A stretch of 11,980 nt of DNA from NCBI GenBank assembly GCA_003662715.1, contig QMYO01000020.1, forward strand, positions 1 through 11,980, given 5' to 3'. Below are positions 6,092-11,477 of the stretch, piece by piece (position 1 is the first letter of the stretch; every line of letters begins with the position of its first letter). Origin of the DNA: Candidatus Bathyarchaeota archaeon (GTDB lineage: Archaea > Thermoproteota > Bathyarchaeia > Bathyarchaeales > Bathyarchaeaceae). The notes below the pieces were generated by a model that saw nothing but the letters and a program-made list of their open reading frames with translations, did no database searches and was not told the DNA's origin. The position numbers and the translations under genes were made by a program.

Positions 6092-6325
6092 TCACCTCCA
6101 CTTCACCAAGACCTTTTCAATTTGATGTTCAAGCATTATTAGTTTGCTATCAGGTAGTGTGAAAGCGTTTTCATAAGCATCTATAATCGCCAACTTCATA
6201 GCGCCATCTATGTTTACGTTCTCAAAACTTTCAATAGCCGCATATACTGCCTTGTCAAGTAATTCCAATACTGAGTAGGCGTGTTTTCCTTCATCTTTTC
6301 TCGGAAACAAGCTTATCAAAACCAT
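6092..6325 (-). CDS. Small helical protein, 77 aa
   Basis: ATG at 6325 overlaps the preceding stop (TGATG), with GGTGAT 6 nt upstream. Mostly alpha-helical: AYSVLELLDKAVYAAIESFEN, MKLAIIDAYENAF, LIMLEHQIEKVLVKW. It ends two residues after a Trp, in the next gene's ribosome binding site. No metal motif, signal or known family is visible. Spacing and coupling place it firmly within the operon. Confidence 0.6.
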   Translation of the reverse strand: MVLISLFPRKDEGKHAYSVLELLDKAVYAAIESFENVNIDGAMKLAIIDAYENAFTLPDSKLIMLEHQIEKVLVKWR

Positions 6326-6597
6326 CACTTAATCACCAGTATTAGGTATTCTGCTAGGTTCTTCAATTCCTTTCTGGTCATGCTTACGGAAAGCTTTCTA
6401 CCGTCCTCTCTTTCAACAGTTACAACCACTATGTCGTTGAAGAACTCAGTATCAATCCTTCCTCTAGGAGGTATTTTACCTTCCACCCTCTTTTCCAACT
6501 GCTCCCTAAACTTTTTCACATGGTATTCGCAGAGAGCTATGTTGCCGTAAGCCCAGACTGCCTCCCTATTGCATCCGATAACGGAGCACTTAACCAT
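6325..6597 (-). CDS. Treble-clef-like zinc-finger protein, 90 aa
   Basis: ATG 6597 with AAGGTGG 7 nt upstream. Residues 4-26 carry C-x4-C...C-x2-H (CSVIGC, then ALCEYH), which fits a small zinc finger of the kind found in many archaeal viral proteins. Residues 50-90 (IVVVTV, KLSVSMT, then RKELKNLAEYLILVI) repeat the strand-strand-helix domain of the 5861-6085 product. The first 61 nt overlap the 3' end of the upstream gene in another frame. Probable nucleic-acid binding or regulatory role, inferred from the zinc module only. Confidence 0.65.
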   Translation of the reverse strand: MVKCSVIGCNREAVWAYGNIALCEYHVKKFREQLEKRVEGKIPPRGRIDTEFFNDIVVVTVEREDGRKLSVSMTRKELKNLAEYLILVIK

Positions 6598-6761
6598 CGC
6601 TTAACCACCTTGTAAGGTTTTGGTTTTCTTTTAGGACGGTAACGTATGTAGTGGTGTTTTTCAACATATTTGCAGTTCGGACACCTGTACTCTACCACGG
6701 TTTCATGTTCGAAATGGAACACTTCCTTCCTCATTTCACGGAAGCACCTAGGACACCTCAC
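6537..6761 (-). CDS. Zinc-ribbon protein with basic tail, 74 aa
   Basis: Start set at GTG 6761: GGAGGT at 6770-6775 is 8 nt before it, whereas the in-frame GTG at 6767 would be only 2 nt away. CPRC (C3, C6) and CPNC (C27, C30) enclose a short strand region with several His. The next part is very basic (RYRPKRKPKPYKVVKRW), as expected for a nucleic-acid contact. The final 17 residues are encoded in the 61 nt overlap with the next gene and look less conserved in character; they may be a read-out tail. Confidence 0.62.
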   Translation of the reverse strand: MRCPRCFREMRKEVFHFEHETVVEYRCPNCKYVEKHHYIRYRPKRKPKPYKVVKRWLSAPLSDAIGRQSGLTAT

Positions 6762-6785
6762 CTTCACTTACCTCCTTAACCCACC

Positions 6786-6971
6786 TTACTCCAGAACTTC
6801 AAGCACCAAATATTTTTCACCATCTATCCACTTTGACGACCAACCATAGGGGTCGCTGACCTTAACATACTTGCCGCTGGGAGATACTTCAATAACCTTA
6901 ACCTCCTCGATGCCATCATATGGGCCCCTTATTAAAACCCTTTTACCAACAAGCTCCTTCCAACCAGCCAT
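6786..6971 (-). CDS. SH3-like small beta-barrel protein, 61 aa
   Basis: ATG 6971 overlaps the preceding TGA, with GGTGAT 6 nt upstream. The sequence MAGWKELVGKRVLIRGPYDG, then IEEVKVIEVSPSGKYVKV and KYLVLEVLE, is strand after strand with a 'G..V.I.GPYDG....V.EVSPSG.YVKV' pattern like KOW/SH3-fold domains. Single compact domain without metal ligands. Possible RNA, DNA or peptide binding, inferred from fold alone. Confidence 0.62.
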   Translation of the reverse strand: MAGWKELVGKRVLIRGPYDGIEEVKVIEVSPSGKYVKVSDPYGWSSKWIDGEKYLVLEVLE

Positions 6972-7069
6972 CACCTATCACCTTCTAGTTCCTCGTATAG
7001 AAGGTGTTTAACGTATTCGCCCCATTCATTAAACCATTTACCGCAGAACCTACATCTCCACTTTACCAC
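6971..7069 (-). CDS. Tiny single zinc-finger protein, 32 aa
   Basis: A 32-residue ORF, starting at GTG 7069 with GAGGTGG and 7 nt spacing. It ends in TGA overlapping the ATG of the next gene. CRFCGKWF (C6, C9), then a helix with WGEYVKHLLYEEL (H22), makes a C2H2-like finger with only one obvious His. The ligand set may be completed by a Glu, an Asp or a partner. The perfect overlap, the good ribosome binding site and the finger motif make a real gene likely despite its size. Confidence 0.55.
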   Translation of the reverse strand: MVKWRCRFCGKWFNEWGEYVKHLLYEELEGDR

Positions 7070-7072
7070 AGC

Positions 7073-7240
7073 CTAGCCACCTCTTGTTTTCCACCATTCC
7101 TTAATTATTTCCCTTATTGCCGCAGAATAGTTTACTCCCTTAGCTCCGGGAGTTGACGCCACCATTTCTTTAAGTTTTTCTCTAACAATCCTGTCCGCTT
7201 CCTCATCTAAAGAAATAGAGATCTTTCTTACCTTACCCAT
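7073..7240 (-). CDS. Ribbon-helix-helix (CopG/MetJ-type) regulator, 55 aa
   Basis: First gene of the minus operon, ATG 7240, GGTGG just upstream. The N-terminal strand KVRKISISLD is followed by helix 1 (EEADRIVREKLKEMV) and, after a GAKGVNYS turn, helix 2 (AAIREIIKEWWK). This is the strand-helix-helix plan of dimeric RHH DNA-binding proteins, in which the strand pair inserts into the major groove. The linker TPGAKGVN is somewhat longer than in minimal CopG. It lies beside a symmetric divergent promoter (7253-7280), so autoregulation of its own operon and of the 7299 gene is likely. Confidence 0.75.
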   Translation of the reverse strand: MGKVRKISISLDEEADRIVREKLKEMVASTPGAKGVNYSAAIREIIKEWWKTRGG

Positions 7241-7252
7241 TTTACCACCATC

Positions 7253-7280
7253 TTTAAATACTACCTTACTACTATTTAAA
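7253..7280. promoter_or_regulatory. Divergent promoter, two opposed TATA boxes in an inverted repeat
   Basis: TTTAAATA (7253-7260) and TATTTAAA (7273-7280) form a perfect 8 bp inverted repeat with a 12 bp spacer, CTACCTTACTAC, which itself contains a CTAC direct repeat. The left half reads as the TATA box for the plus gene at 7299. The right half reads on the minus strand as the TATA box for the RHH gene at 7240. One RHH dimer or tetramer on the spacer could shut both promoters. Promoter role is inferred from sequence and distance. Confidence 0.6.
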
Positions 7281-7298
7281 TCTTAGGGAGGTGATATT

Positions 7299-7880
7299 GT
7301 GAAAAGAAGAAACCCAGGACAAGAAGAGGCAATAATAGAGGTAACGTTAATACCGGAAACATGGATTATAGCGCCACTTGTAACAGAGCAGCAGCTTAGA
7401 AGATGGTATGAGAAAGGATGGATTAACGATGAAGACCTCCACCTGGACAGGAGTGCTGGGTGGTTAACACACCCGCACTCCCCAGGCAGGGCCTTTCCCA
7501 GATCAGCTGATGGTAGGCCGATAATTTTCAAGCTTTGGCTACTGGCTCCTATGAAGCGTGCATGTGATAAGCTAGGGTATTCCAGGAGCGTGCTTGGCTT
7601 CTCAATTATTGACGATCACGGGTTCCCGGTCGAGTATGTTGAAATACCTGACCAGCCTTTAAAATACCGTAGAGTCATATTGGGGCCTAAGCAGTCAACG
7701 GAGTATTTCGAATACATTGACAGCACTTATGAGTTAAAGTTCAGGGTTAAAACCAGGTACCCCAAGGAGTTCTGCGAAATCCTCAACGCAGCTGGAAGAA
7801 TAGGTTTAATGGCGAGATCAGGTAAGGGATTCGGAAAGTTCAGAGTTTCCTTCAAGGTGGAAACACTTAAAAACCAATAA
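7299..7880 (+). CDS. RAMP-like phage protein with C-terminal glycine-rich loop, 193 aa
   Basis: GTG 7299 with GGGAGGTGAT upstream. Residues 11-28 form a first strand (AIIEVTLIPETWIIAPL). Residues 72-93 read 'DGRPIIFKLWLLAPMKRACDKLG', the place where RAMP proteins have 'G.P.IP...LKG.L..A'. Residues 145-187 contain a strand, a helix (PKEFCEILNAAG) and a glycine-rich segment GRIGLMARSGKGFGKFRV (G166-G179), typical of the RAMP fold. Phage-encoded proteins of about 200 residues with this same plan are common and functionally unknown. No CRISPR array or other Cas gene is near. Divergent from the RHH operon. Candidate RNA-binding protein, possibly related to Cas6/Cas7-type folds; catalysis is not shown. 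Confidence 0.6.
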   Translation: MKRRNPGQEEAIIEVTLIPETWIIAPLVTEQQLRRWYEKGWINDEDLHLDRSAGWLTHPHSPGRAFPRSADGRPIIFKLWLLAPMKRACDKLGYSRSVLGFSIIDDHGFPVEYVEIPDQPLKYRRVILGPKQSTEYFEYIDSTYELKFRVKTRYPKEFCEILNAAGRIGLMARSGKGFGKFRVSFKVETLKNQ

Positions 7881-7884
7881 CCCC

Positions 7885-7890
7885 TTTTTT
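7885..7890 (+). terminator. T-rich terminator after the RAMP-like gene
   Basis: Run of six T (CCCCTTTTTTCCC) 4 nt after the stop. Sufficient as an archaeal oligo-T terminator. Confidence 0.45.
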
Positions 7891-7912
7891 CCCATATACG
7901 TGTAGGGAATGT

Positions 7913-7931
7913 ATCCCCTTCCCGAGGGGAT
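7913..7931. repeat. Perfect inverted repeat (hairpin)
   Basis: ATCCCCT (7913-7919) and AGGGGAT (7925-7931) pair perfectly around the 5 nt loop TCCCG. It is a GC-rich hairpin in otherwise A/T-rich DNA, about 30 bp after the RAMP-like gene. It is not followed by T, so it is not a classic terminator. It may stabilise the 3' end of the RNA or be a protein site. Confidence 0.5.
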
Positions 7932-8343
7932 GAACCCCAGCGCACAATATCAACTTAGAAAACTTCATTTAAAAGTATACAGTCTGCAACACGTATTTAA
8001 CATCACCTATCATGCATCTCCCATCATAAAATGATAACACTTCATATCGCACTCGTCATACTTAATTCATAATTAGCAACATTTAAACCACAGCTTCAAC
8101 CCTGCAGTTGCAAGGTTTCATTTCACACGCTAAACACTGTAATCGGCAGATTCCAACCAACAACTAACACCCACCATTCACAGGTTAAATTGCATAAATT
8201 TTAACCGACAATATCGATTAACCATATTTAAAGGCACAACATTAATTCACAATCTGACAAATACCAACTCTCAATTATAACCATGAAAAGAACAACCCGC
8301 AACCTCAAAAACCAAATATGAAACATTTCTCCAGCCTCCAGAA
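7932..8343. other. Gene-free, strongly C-over-G skewed region
   Basis: I find no convincing gene on either strand. By hand count 7941-8340 has about 106 C and 35 G on the plus strand, a skew far beyond the coding parts of the window. CATTTAAA-type boxes occur at 7966, 8080 and (as CATATTTAAAGG) 8223. GGTTAAA (8183-8189) and TTTAACC (8200-8206) form a short inverted repeat. Possibilities are a replication origin, an untranslated RNA (G-rich if read from the minus strand) or a decayed gene. None is proven. Confidence 0.5.
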
Positions 8344-8365
8344 TAACGTTTATATTCTTACGTTA
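8344..8365. promoter_or_regulatory. TATA box framed by an inverted repeat, before the spike gene
   Basis: TAACGT (8344-8349) and ACGTTA (8360-8365) pair perfectly around TTATATTCTT, whose TTATATT is a good TATA box. A start site about 25-30 bp downstream would fall close to the ATG at 8388, so the message may be leaderless or nearly so; the only ribosome-site-like motif is GATGGG, 2 nt from the ATG. The flanking repeat could be an operator. Confidence 0.45.
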
Positions 8366-8387
8366 AAACAGTATATTATGATGGGAA

Positions 8388-9599
8388 ATGACATATCCAA
8401 ACGTAGTACCTCCAATGGCCCACACAGCACCAACAGCCGACGTAGTAGTTTACAGGGAAGGAAACCTAGCCGTAGCAGTAGGTGCAAAAACAAAAATAAA
8501 AATAGCTTCATCAACAGACCACGCACAAGTAATACAGAAAGCAATAGACCACGTAGCAAACAAGGGAGGGGGAAGGTTATACATTAAAAGTGGAGTATAC
8601 TGTATATCAGATACCATAACGATCAGCAAACCAATTCATATCGAGGGCGAGTTTGCAGGATTTGAGACATTCCCAGCGGACGAGCATGATATGTCATATG
8701 TAAAGGATGTTAGTGGAGTGATTCTAGAAGTAATTGAGGAAGGAAAGGATGCAATCAGAATTGAAAATGTTGGCTTGCCAATTACTCTCAAAAATTTAGT
8801 AATCAAGTTTTCCAGCAACCTAAGTAAGACTGGTCATGGTATTGCGTGTATTCCACCCATACTAGCCAGCGATCCTGCCCTCAGGGAGACGGGTATATGC
8901 TATTTTCTTTTCGAGAACGTTAACGTCATAGGGCATGATGGTGATCATTATGGCTTCTATATAGTGAATCCATGTGTTGGCACATTAATTCAAATCTTCA
9001 GTTATGGTGGTGGTGGACTCTTTATAGAGTCTAACGGTAAGTGGCACTGTGGAAATCTCGTGGTAATCCATCCATACGTGATTAGAGAAAAAGGTGGAAC
9101 AGCACACTGCTACCATCTCAAGACGACGAATCCTGACAAAGGTTCTCTACTGAACCTAATGCAGTTTCTCCGTCCCCAATGCATAAATAGGGTGAACGAT
9201 GGTGGTTATCGTTGGAGGGATGAGGGGGCTAAATGGTACGGGGTTTACGAGCCAGATCTTGAGGGTTATGGAAATGTTGATATTTCTGATGAAACTGTAT
9301 GGGTATCTTCATTCGGTGCACCGCATGTAAGGTTCTTGGGCAGAACTGTTATTACAACGCGTTTATCCGTCATATACTCTGGTGAAGAAACCGTACCAGC
9401 TAACACCAGTAGCATAAATGTTAACTTCGCTGACAAAGGATTGGCAGACTACGGGTCAGATAGGTATAAAGTACTCGCTCTTCCAGAATGGGATACGACA
9501 GTATATGTAACAAACAAGAGCACGTCTGGTTTCACGCTAAACTTCGGTTCACCACCTACAACTGATAGTAAAGTTTATTGGCTAGTTATTGAGCCGTAG
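8388..9599 (+). CDS. Pectate-lyase-like parallel beta-helix protein, tail-spike-like, 403 aa
   Basis: Residues 45-90 carry the N-terminal signature of pectate-lyase-3/tail-spike beta-helices: 'AQVIQKAIDHVANKGGG.LYI.SGVY.I.DTI.I.KPIHIEGE'. Residues about 90-300 continue as short strands with Gly/Asn turns (LKNLVIKF, FENVNVIG, HYGFYIVNP, GTLIQIFSYGGGGLFI, NGKWHCGNLVVIHPYV), as expected for helix coils. The last 60 residues (VNFADKGLADYG..., TLNFGSPPTTDSKVYWLVIEP) form a separate beta module like C-terminal receptor-binding or trimerisation domains. No signal peptide. Probable receptor- or polysaccharide-binding spike; depolymerase activity is possible, but I cannot pick catalytic acids. Codon use changes within the gene: the first about 200 bp favour A-ending codons and are poor in G, the rest is not. 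Confidence 0.72.
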   Translation: MTYPNVVPPMAHTAPTADVVVYREGNLAVAVGAKTKIKIASSTDHAQVIQKAIDHVANKGGGRLYIKSGVYCISDTITISKPIHIEGEFAGFETFPADEHDMSYVKDVSGVILEVIEEGKDAIRIENVGLPITLKNLVIKFSSNLSKTGHGIACIPPILASDPALRETGICYFLFENVNVIGHDGDHYGFYIVNPCVGTLIQIFSYGGGGLFIESNGKWHCGNLVVIHPYVIREKGGTAHCYHLKTTNPDKGSLLNLMQFLRPQCINRVNDGGYRWRDEGAKWYGVYEPDLEGYGNVDISDETVWVSSFGAPHVRFLGRTVITTRLSVIYSGEETVPANTSSINVNFADKGLADYGSDRYKVLALPEWDTTVYVTNKSTSGFTLNFGSPPTTDSKVYWLVIEP

Positions 9600-9602
9600 G
9601 TG

Positions 9603-9625
9603 ACATCTTAGATGTATCACATCTA
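9603..9625. repeat. Nested short inverted repeats after the spike gene
   Basis: TAGATGT (9609-9615) and ACATCTA (9619-9625) pair perfectly around ATC. An overlapping copy, ACATC (9603-9607) with GATGT (9611-9615), shares the middle arm. It lies just after the spike stop and just before the orphan C-terminal fragment. It could be a transcript hairpin or a recombination site. Confidence 0.45.
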
Positions 9626-9628
9626 TAA

Positions 9629-9751
9629 GACAACCTATCTGACGAGGACGGTGACGACGTCCACGAGAGCATCAGGGTCAAGTTCGCTAGTGCACCGCCG
9701 AGTGGAACAGACAACGTTAAGGTGGTTTGGGAAGTAGAATACATAGGCTAA
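9629..9751 (+). pseudogene. Orphan C-terminal fragment of a second spike/fibre protein
   Basis: Open frame without a credible start after TAA 9626-9628, reading DNLSDEDGDDVHESIRVKFA and ending in VKVVWEVEYIG with a stop at 9749-9751. Its end 'VKFASAPPSGTDNVKVVWEV' parallels the spike end 'LNFGSPPTTDSKVYWLV' (shared F.S..PP...TD...KV.W.V). DNA identity to the spike end is low and the piece is more G/C-rich than its neighbours, so it is not a recent tandem copy. Best read as a remnant, or spare C-terminal cassette, of another receptor-binding protein left by recombination. Confidence 0.55.
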
Positions 9752-9775
9752 AAGCCGTTAGCCTTCTTTTCTTTC
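9746..9775. terminator. Hairpin terminator between convergent genes
   Basis: GGCTAA (9746-9751) and TTAGCC (9758-9763) pair around AAGCCG, followed on the plus strand by TTCTTTTCTTT. The stem contains the stop codons of both convergent reading frames (plus 9749-9751, minus 9758-9760), so it can serve both directions. Confidence 0.6.
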
Positions 9776-10018
9776 ATAATCCATGCATGGAGGATCAGTT
9801 TCCAAAACACAGTTAAACCTATAGTATGGACATTCCGGTGTTAAAAACTTCCTACATGAGCCACAACATTTAAACTTAAGCCTCTCCTCCCTTGGTAGGG
9901 AGCGCCAAACCCAAACAGACCTAAGCTTCTCATCCAAAACCCTAGGAAGCTCCTCCTTCAAGTCCTTCAAAATATCGTAAACTATCCTCCACAGCAAATC
10001 AAGATCATCCTTGGACAC
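9758..10018 (-). CDS. Cys-rich protein, 86 aa, last gene of the PP-loop operon
   Basis: GTG 10018 overlaps the preceding stop by one base (TAGTG), with GAGGTGG 7 nt upstream. The N-terminal half is helical (DDLDLLWRIVYDILKDLKEEL, then VLDEKLRSVWVWRSL). The C-terminal half has six Cys: C51, C52, C55, C63, C70 and C78, in the pattern CC-x2-C-R-K-F ... C ... C ... PPC-x-DYE. The same pattern (CC-x2-C-K ... C ... C-x-DFE) closes the first protein of the operon (11477-11920). Likely binds an Fe-S cluster or Zn. Partner of the two PP-loop proteins by context; the activity is unknown. Confidence 0.68.
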   Translation of the reverse strand: MSKDDLDLLWRIVYDILKDLKEELPRVLDEKLRSVWVWRSLPREERLKFKCCGSCRKFLTPECPYYRFNCVLETDPPCMDYERKEG

Positions 10019-10740
10019 TACTTAACCACCTCAAGAACTGTTTGTTTTGAGAGTTTAACCCATTTTTCCATGGTTTCTCTGCTTATTCTGCCTCGGGCGT
10101 ATAGGTTGCCCAGTATTTTGCTTCGCCAGTAGGGATCCTGCATTGTAAGTATGATCGCCTTCTTATCATGGTAGGGGCAGAACATGCAGTTGCCTGAGTG
10201 ACCGTAGATCCTGTAGCATGGGTTAATGTCTAAACCGTGTTCTCTAATGTACTTAACTACTTGGTTCCTAGTCCAGTCGAATACGGGTTGAACACATACT
10301 GTTTTAGTTAGCCTGGAAACGTTTATGAAGCCAATGTTTCTTCTTCTCGGACTATCCTCTTTCCTTATTCCTAAAACCTGGACACCGTAGGCATGTTTCT
10401 CTACAAGCTTCAGCTTAAACTGGTATAGACACCACCTATACTTTCCAATAATAGGTGTTCCCCATTTCCTGAGTGCTTCGAAGAAATCCAGGTCCTCACG
10501 TTTAACATGTTTCAGCTTACCCTGGATTCCAAGCTGCCTACAGACCTGGTGAACATACTGGTTGCATAGTGGATGAGTGTTACCAGTAACTTCAACATAT
10601 AAAATATTCCAGTCATCATGTTCCACATTGTCTAAAACCCAAAGTAAAGCAGCTAAACTATCCTTACCACCACTAAACAACACAGTAAACCTTTTCTCAC
10701 CAAGAAACCTTCTAACATCAACCCTGTCAAAAACACCCAT
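10018..10740 (-). CDS. PAPS-reductase-like PP-loop protein B, 240 aa
   Basis: Member of the adenine nucleotide alpha-hydrolase/PAPS reductase (CysH-like) superfamily. PP-loop SGGKDS at residues 23-28; second motif LGIRKEDSPRRR at 123-134. Cys at RWCLYQFKLK (C104), NPCYRIYG (C175) and GNCMFCPYH (C185, C188) match the 'NPLY..G....GC..CP' layout and could hold a 4Fe-4S cluster, as in DndC-like and thiouridine enzymes. The assimilatory-reductase ECG(I/L)H tail is absent, so sulfate assimilation is unlikely. ATG 10740 overlaps the preceding TGA, with GGAGGTGG 7 nt upstream. Third gene of a four-gene operon. Substrate (DNA, tRNA or small molecule) unknown. Confidence 0.8.
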   Translation of the reverse strand: MGVFDRVDVRRFLGEKRFTVLFSGGKDSLAALLWVLDNVEHDDWNILYVEVTGNTHPLCNQYVHQVCRQLGIQGKLKHVKREDLDFFEALRKWGTPIIGKYRWCLYQFKLKLVEKHAYGVQVLGIRKEDSPRRRNIGFINVSRLTKTVCVQPVFDWTRNQVVKYIREHGLDINPCYRIYGHSGNCMFCPYHDKKAIILTMQDPYWRSKILGNLYARGRISRETMEKWVKLSKQTVLEVVK

Positions 10741-11477
10741 CACCTAACCACCTCCTCGAGGGTTTTCTGCCTTAAAATATCCCTAGCGTAGATTCTCCTA
10801 TTAGCCACGAAGAAGGCAGATCCTTTACTCTTCATCTTGCTTTCAAGCTCAACAAATCTGCGGAAGAAATCAGGGAACCGGGCCCTTAAAACCATAAGCT
10901 CCTTCTCACTCATGAAAACACCGCAGCAACATGTTTCCTTAACACCGATCCTATACCATGGAGGATAGGGTAAACCATGCTCCTCAATATATTTCTCTAC
11001 CTGTTCATCAGACCAGTCAATAATGGGGCAATAACCCCATGCAAGAGCGTCCCTCTTAAATATTATTTGAGGTAGATTGGCTCGTCTAGGAGACTCGTTG
11101 CGCCTTAACCCTAAAACCTCTGCTTTAGATCCTTTAAACCTCTTAACATACTGTATTACCGGTTTGAGTTTTAAATGGTAGCAACACCACCTCCTAGTTT
11201 TCTTGGGGAAACCGTATTTCAAAACCATGTTTTCGAAACTCGTTTCTGGCCTTAAAACCACCAAATCCCATCCAAGACTCTTAGCAACCCTTCTAACATA
11301 TTCTTCAACACCGGGAAGCATAACCGTAGTGTCAACGTGTAAAACCTTAATCTCGAGGTCTAGTCCCCTAGTATCCTCTATGAAATAATGCGTAGCAACC
11401 AAACTATCCTTACCGCCGCTGAAACATGGGAAAGCATATTTAATCCTGTACTTGACAACAAAATCCCTAGGCCTCAC
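10740..11477 (-). CDS. PAPS-reductase-like PP-loop protein A, 245 aa
   Basis: Second member of the same superfamily, clearly different in sequence from its neighbour. SGGKDS at residues 20-25; LGLRRNESPRRA at 122-133; the RRWCCYHLKLKP block at 95-106 (C98, C99) fits the CysH-like 'CC..LK..P' site. A three-Cys run, ETCCCGVF (C183-C185), stands where protein B has GNCMFC. C18 and C150 are extra. GTG 11477 overlaps the previous TAG, with GGGAGGTGA upstream. It probably activates a substrate with ATP (adenylation) for sulfur transfer. Having two unlike PP-loop proteins side by side suggests a heterodimer or two steps of one pathway; this is inference. Confidence 0.8.
   Translation of the reverse strand: MRPRDFVVKYRIKYAFPCFSGGKDSLVATHYFIEDTRGLDLEIKVLHVDTTVMLPGVEEYVRRVAKSLGWDLVVLRPETSFENMVLKYGFPKKTRRWCCYHLKLKPVIQYVKRFKGSKAEVLGLRRNESPRRANLPQIIFKRDALAWGYCPIIDWSDEQVEKYIEEHGLPYPPWYRIGVKETCCCGVFMSEKELMVLRARFPDFFRRFVELESKMKSKGSAFFVANRRIYARDILRQKTLEEVVR

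Noticed and set aside
7913..7931. Possible CRISPR repeat or array near the RAMP-like gene
   Set aside because: Only a single hairpin; no regularly spaced copies in 7881-8387.
8318..8587. Plus-strand 89-codon frame and its minus-strand partner (8350-8559)
   Set aside because: Both are by-products of the low-G composition; they overlap the promoter and the start of the spike gene and have Ser/Arg- or Leu-rich nonsense content.
9758..11477. Host assimilatory sulfate reduction (cysH) genes
   Set aside because: The PP-loop proteins lack the ECGIH tail, and no sulfurylase, APS kinase or sulfite reductase lies nearby; the partners are Cys-rich unknowns.
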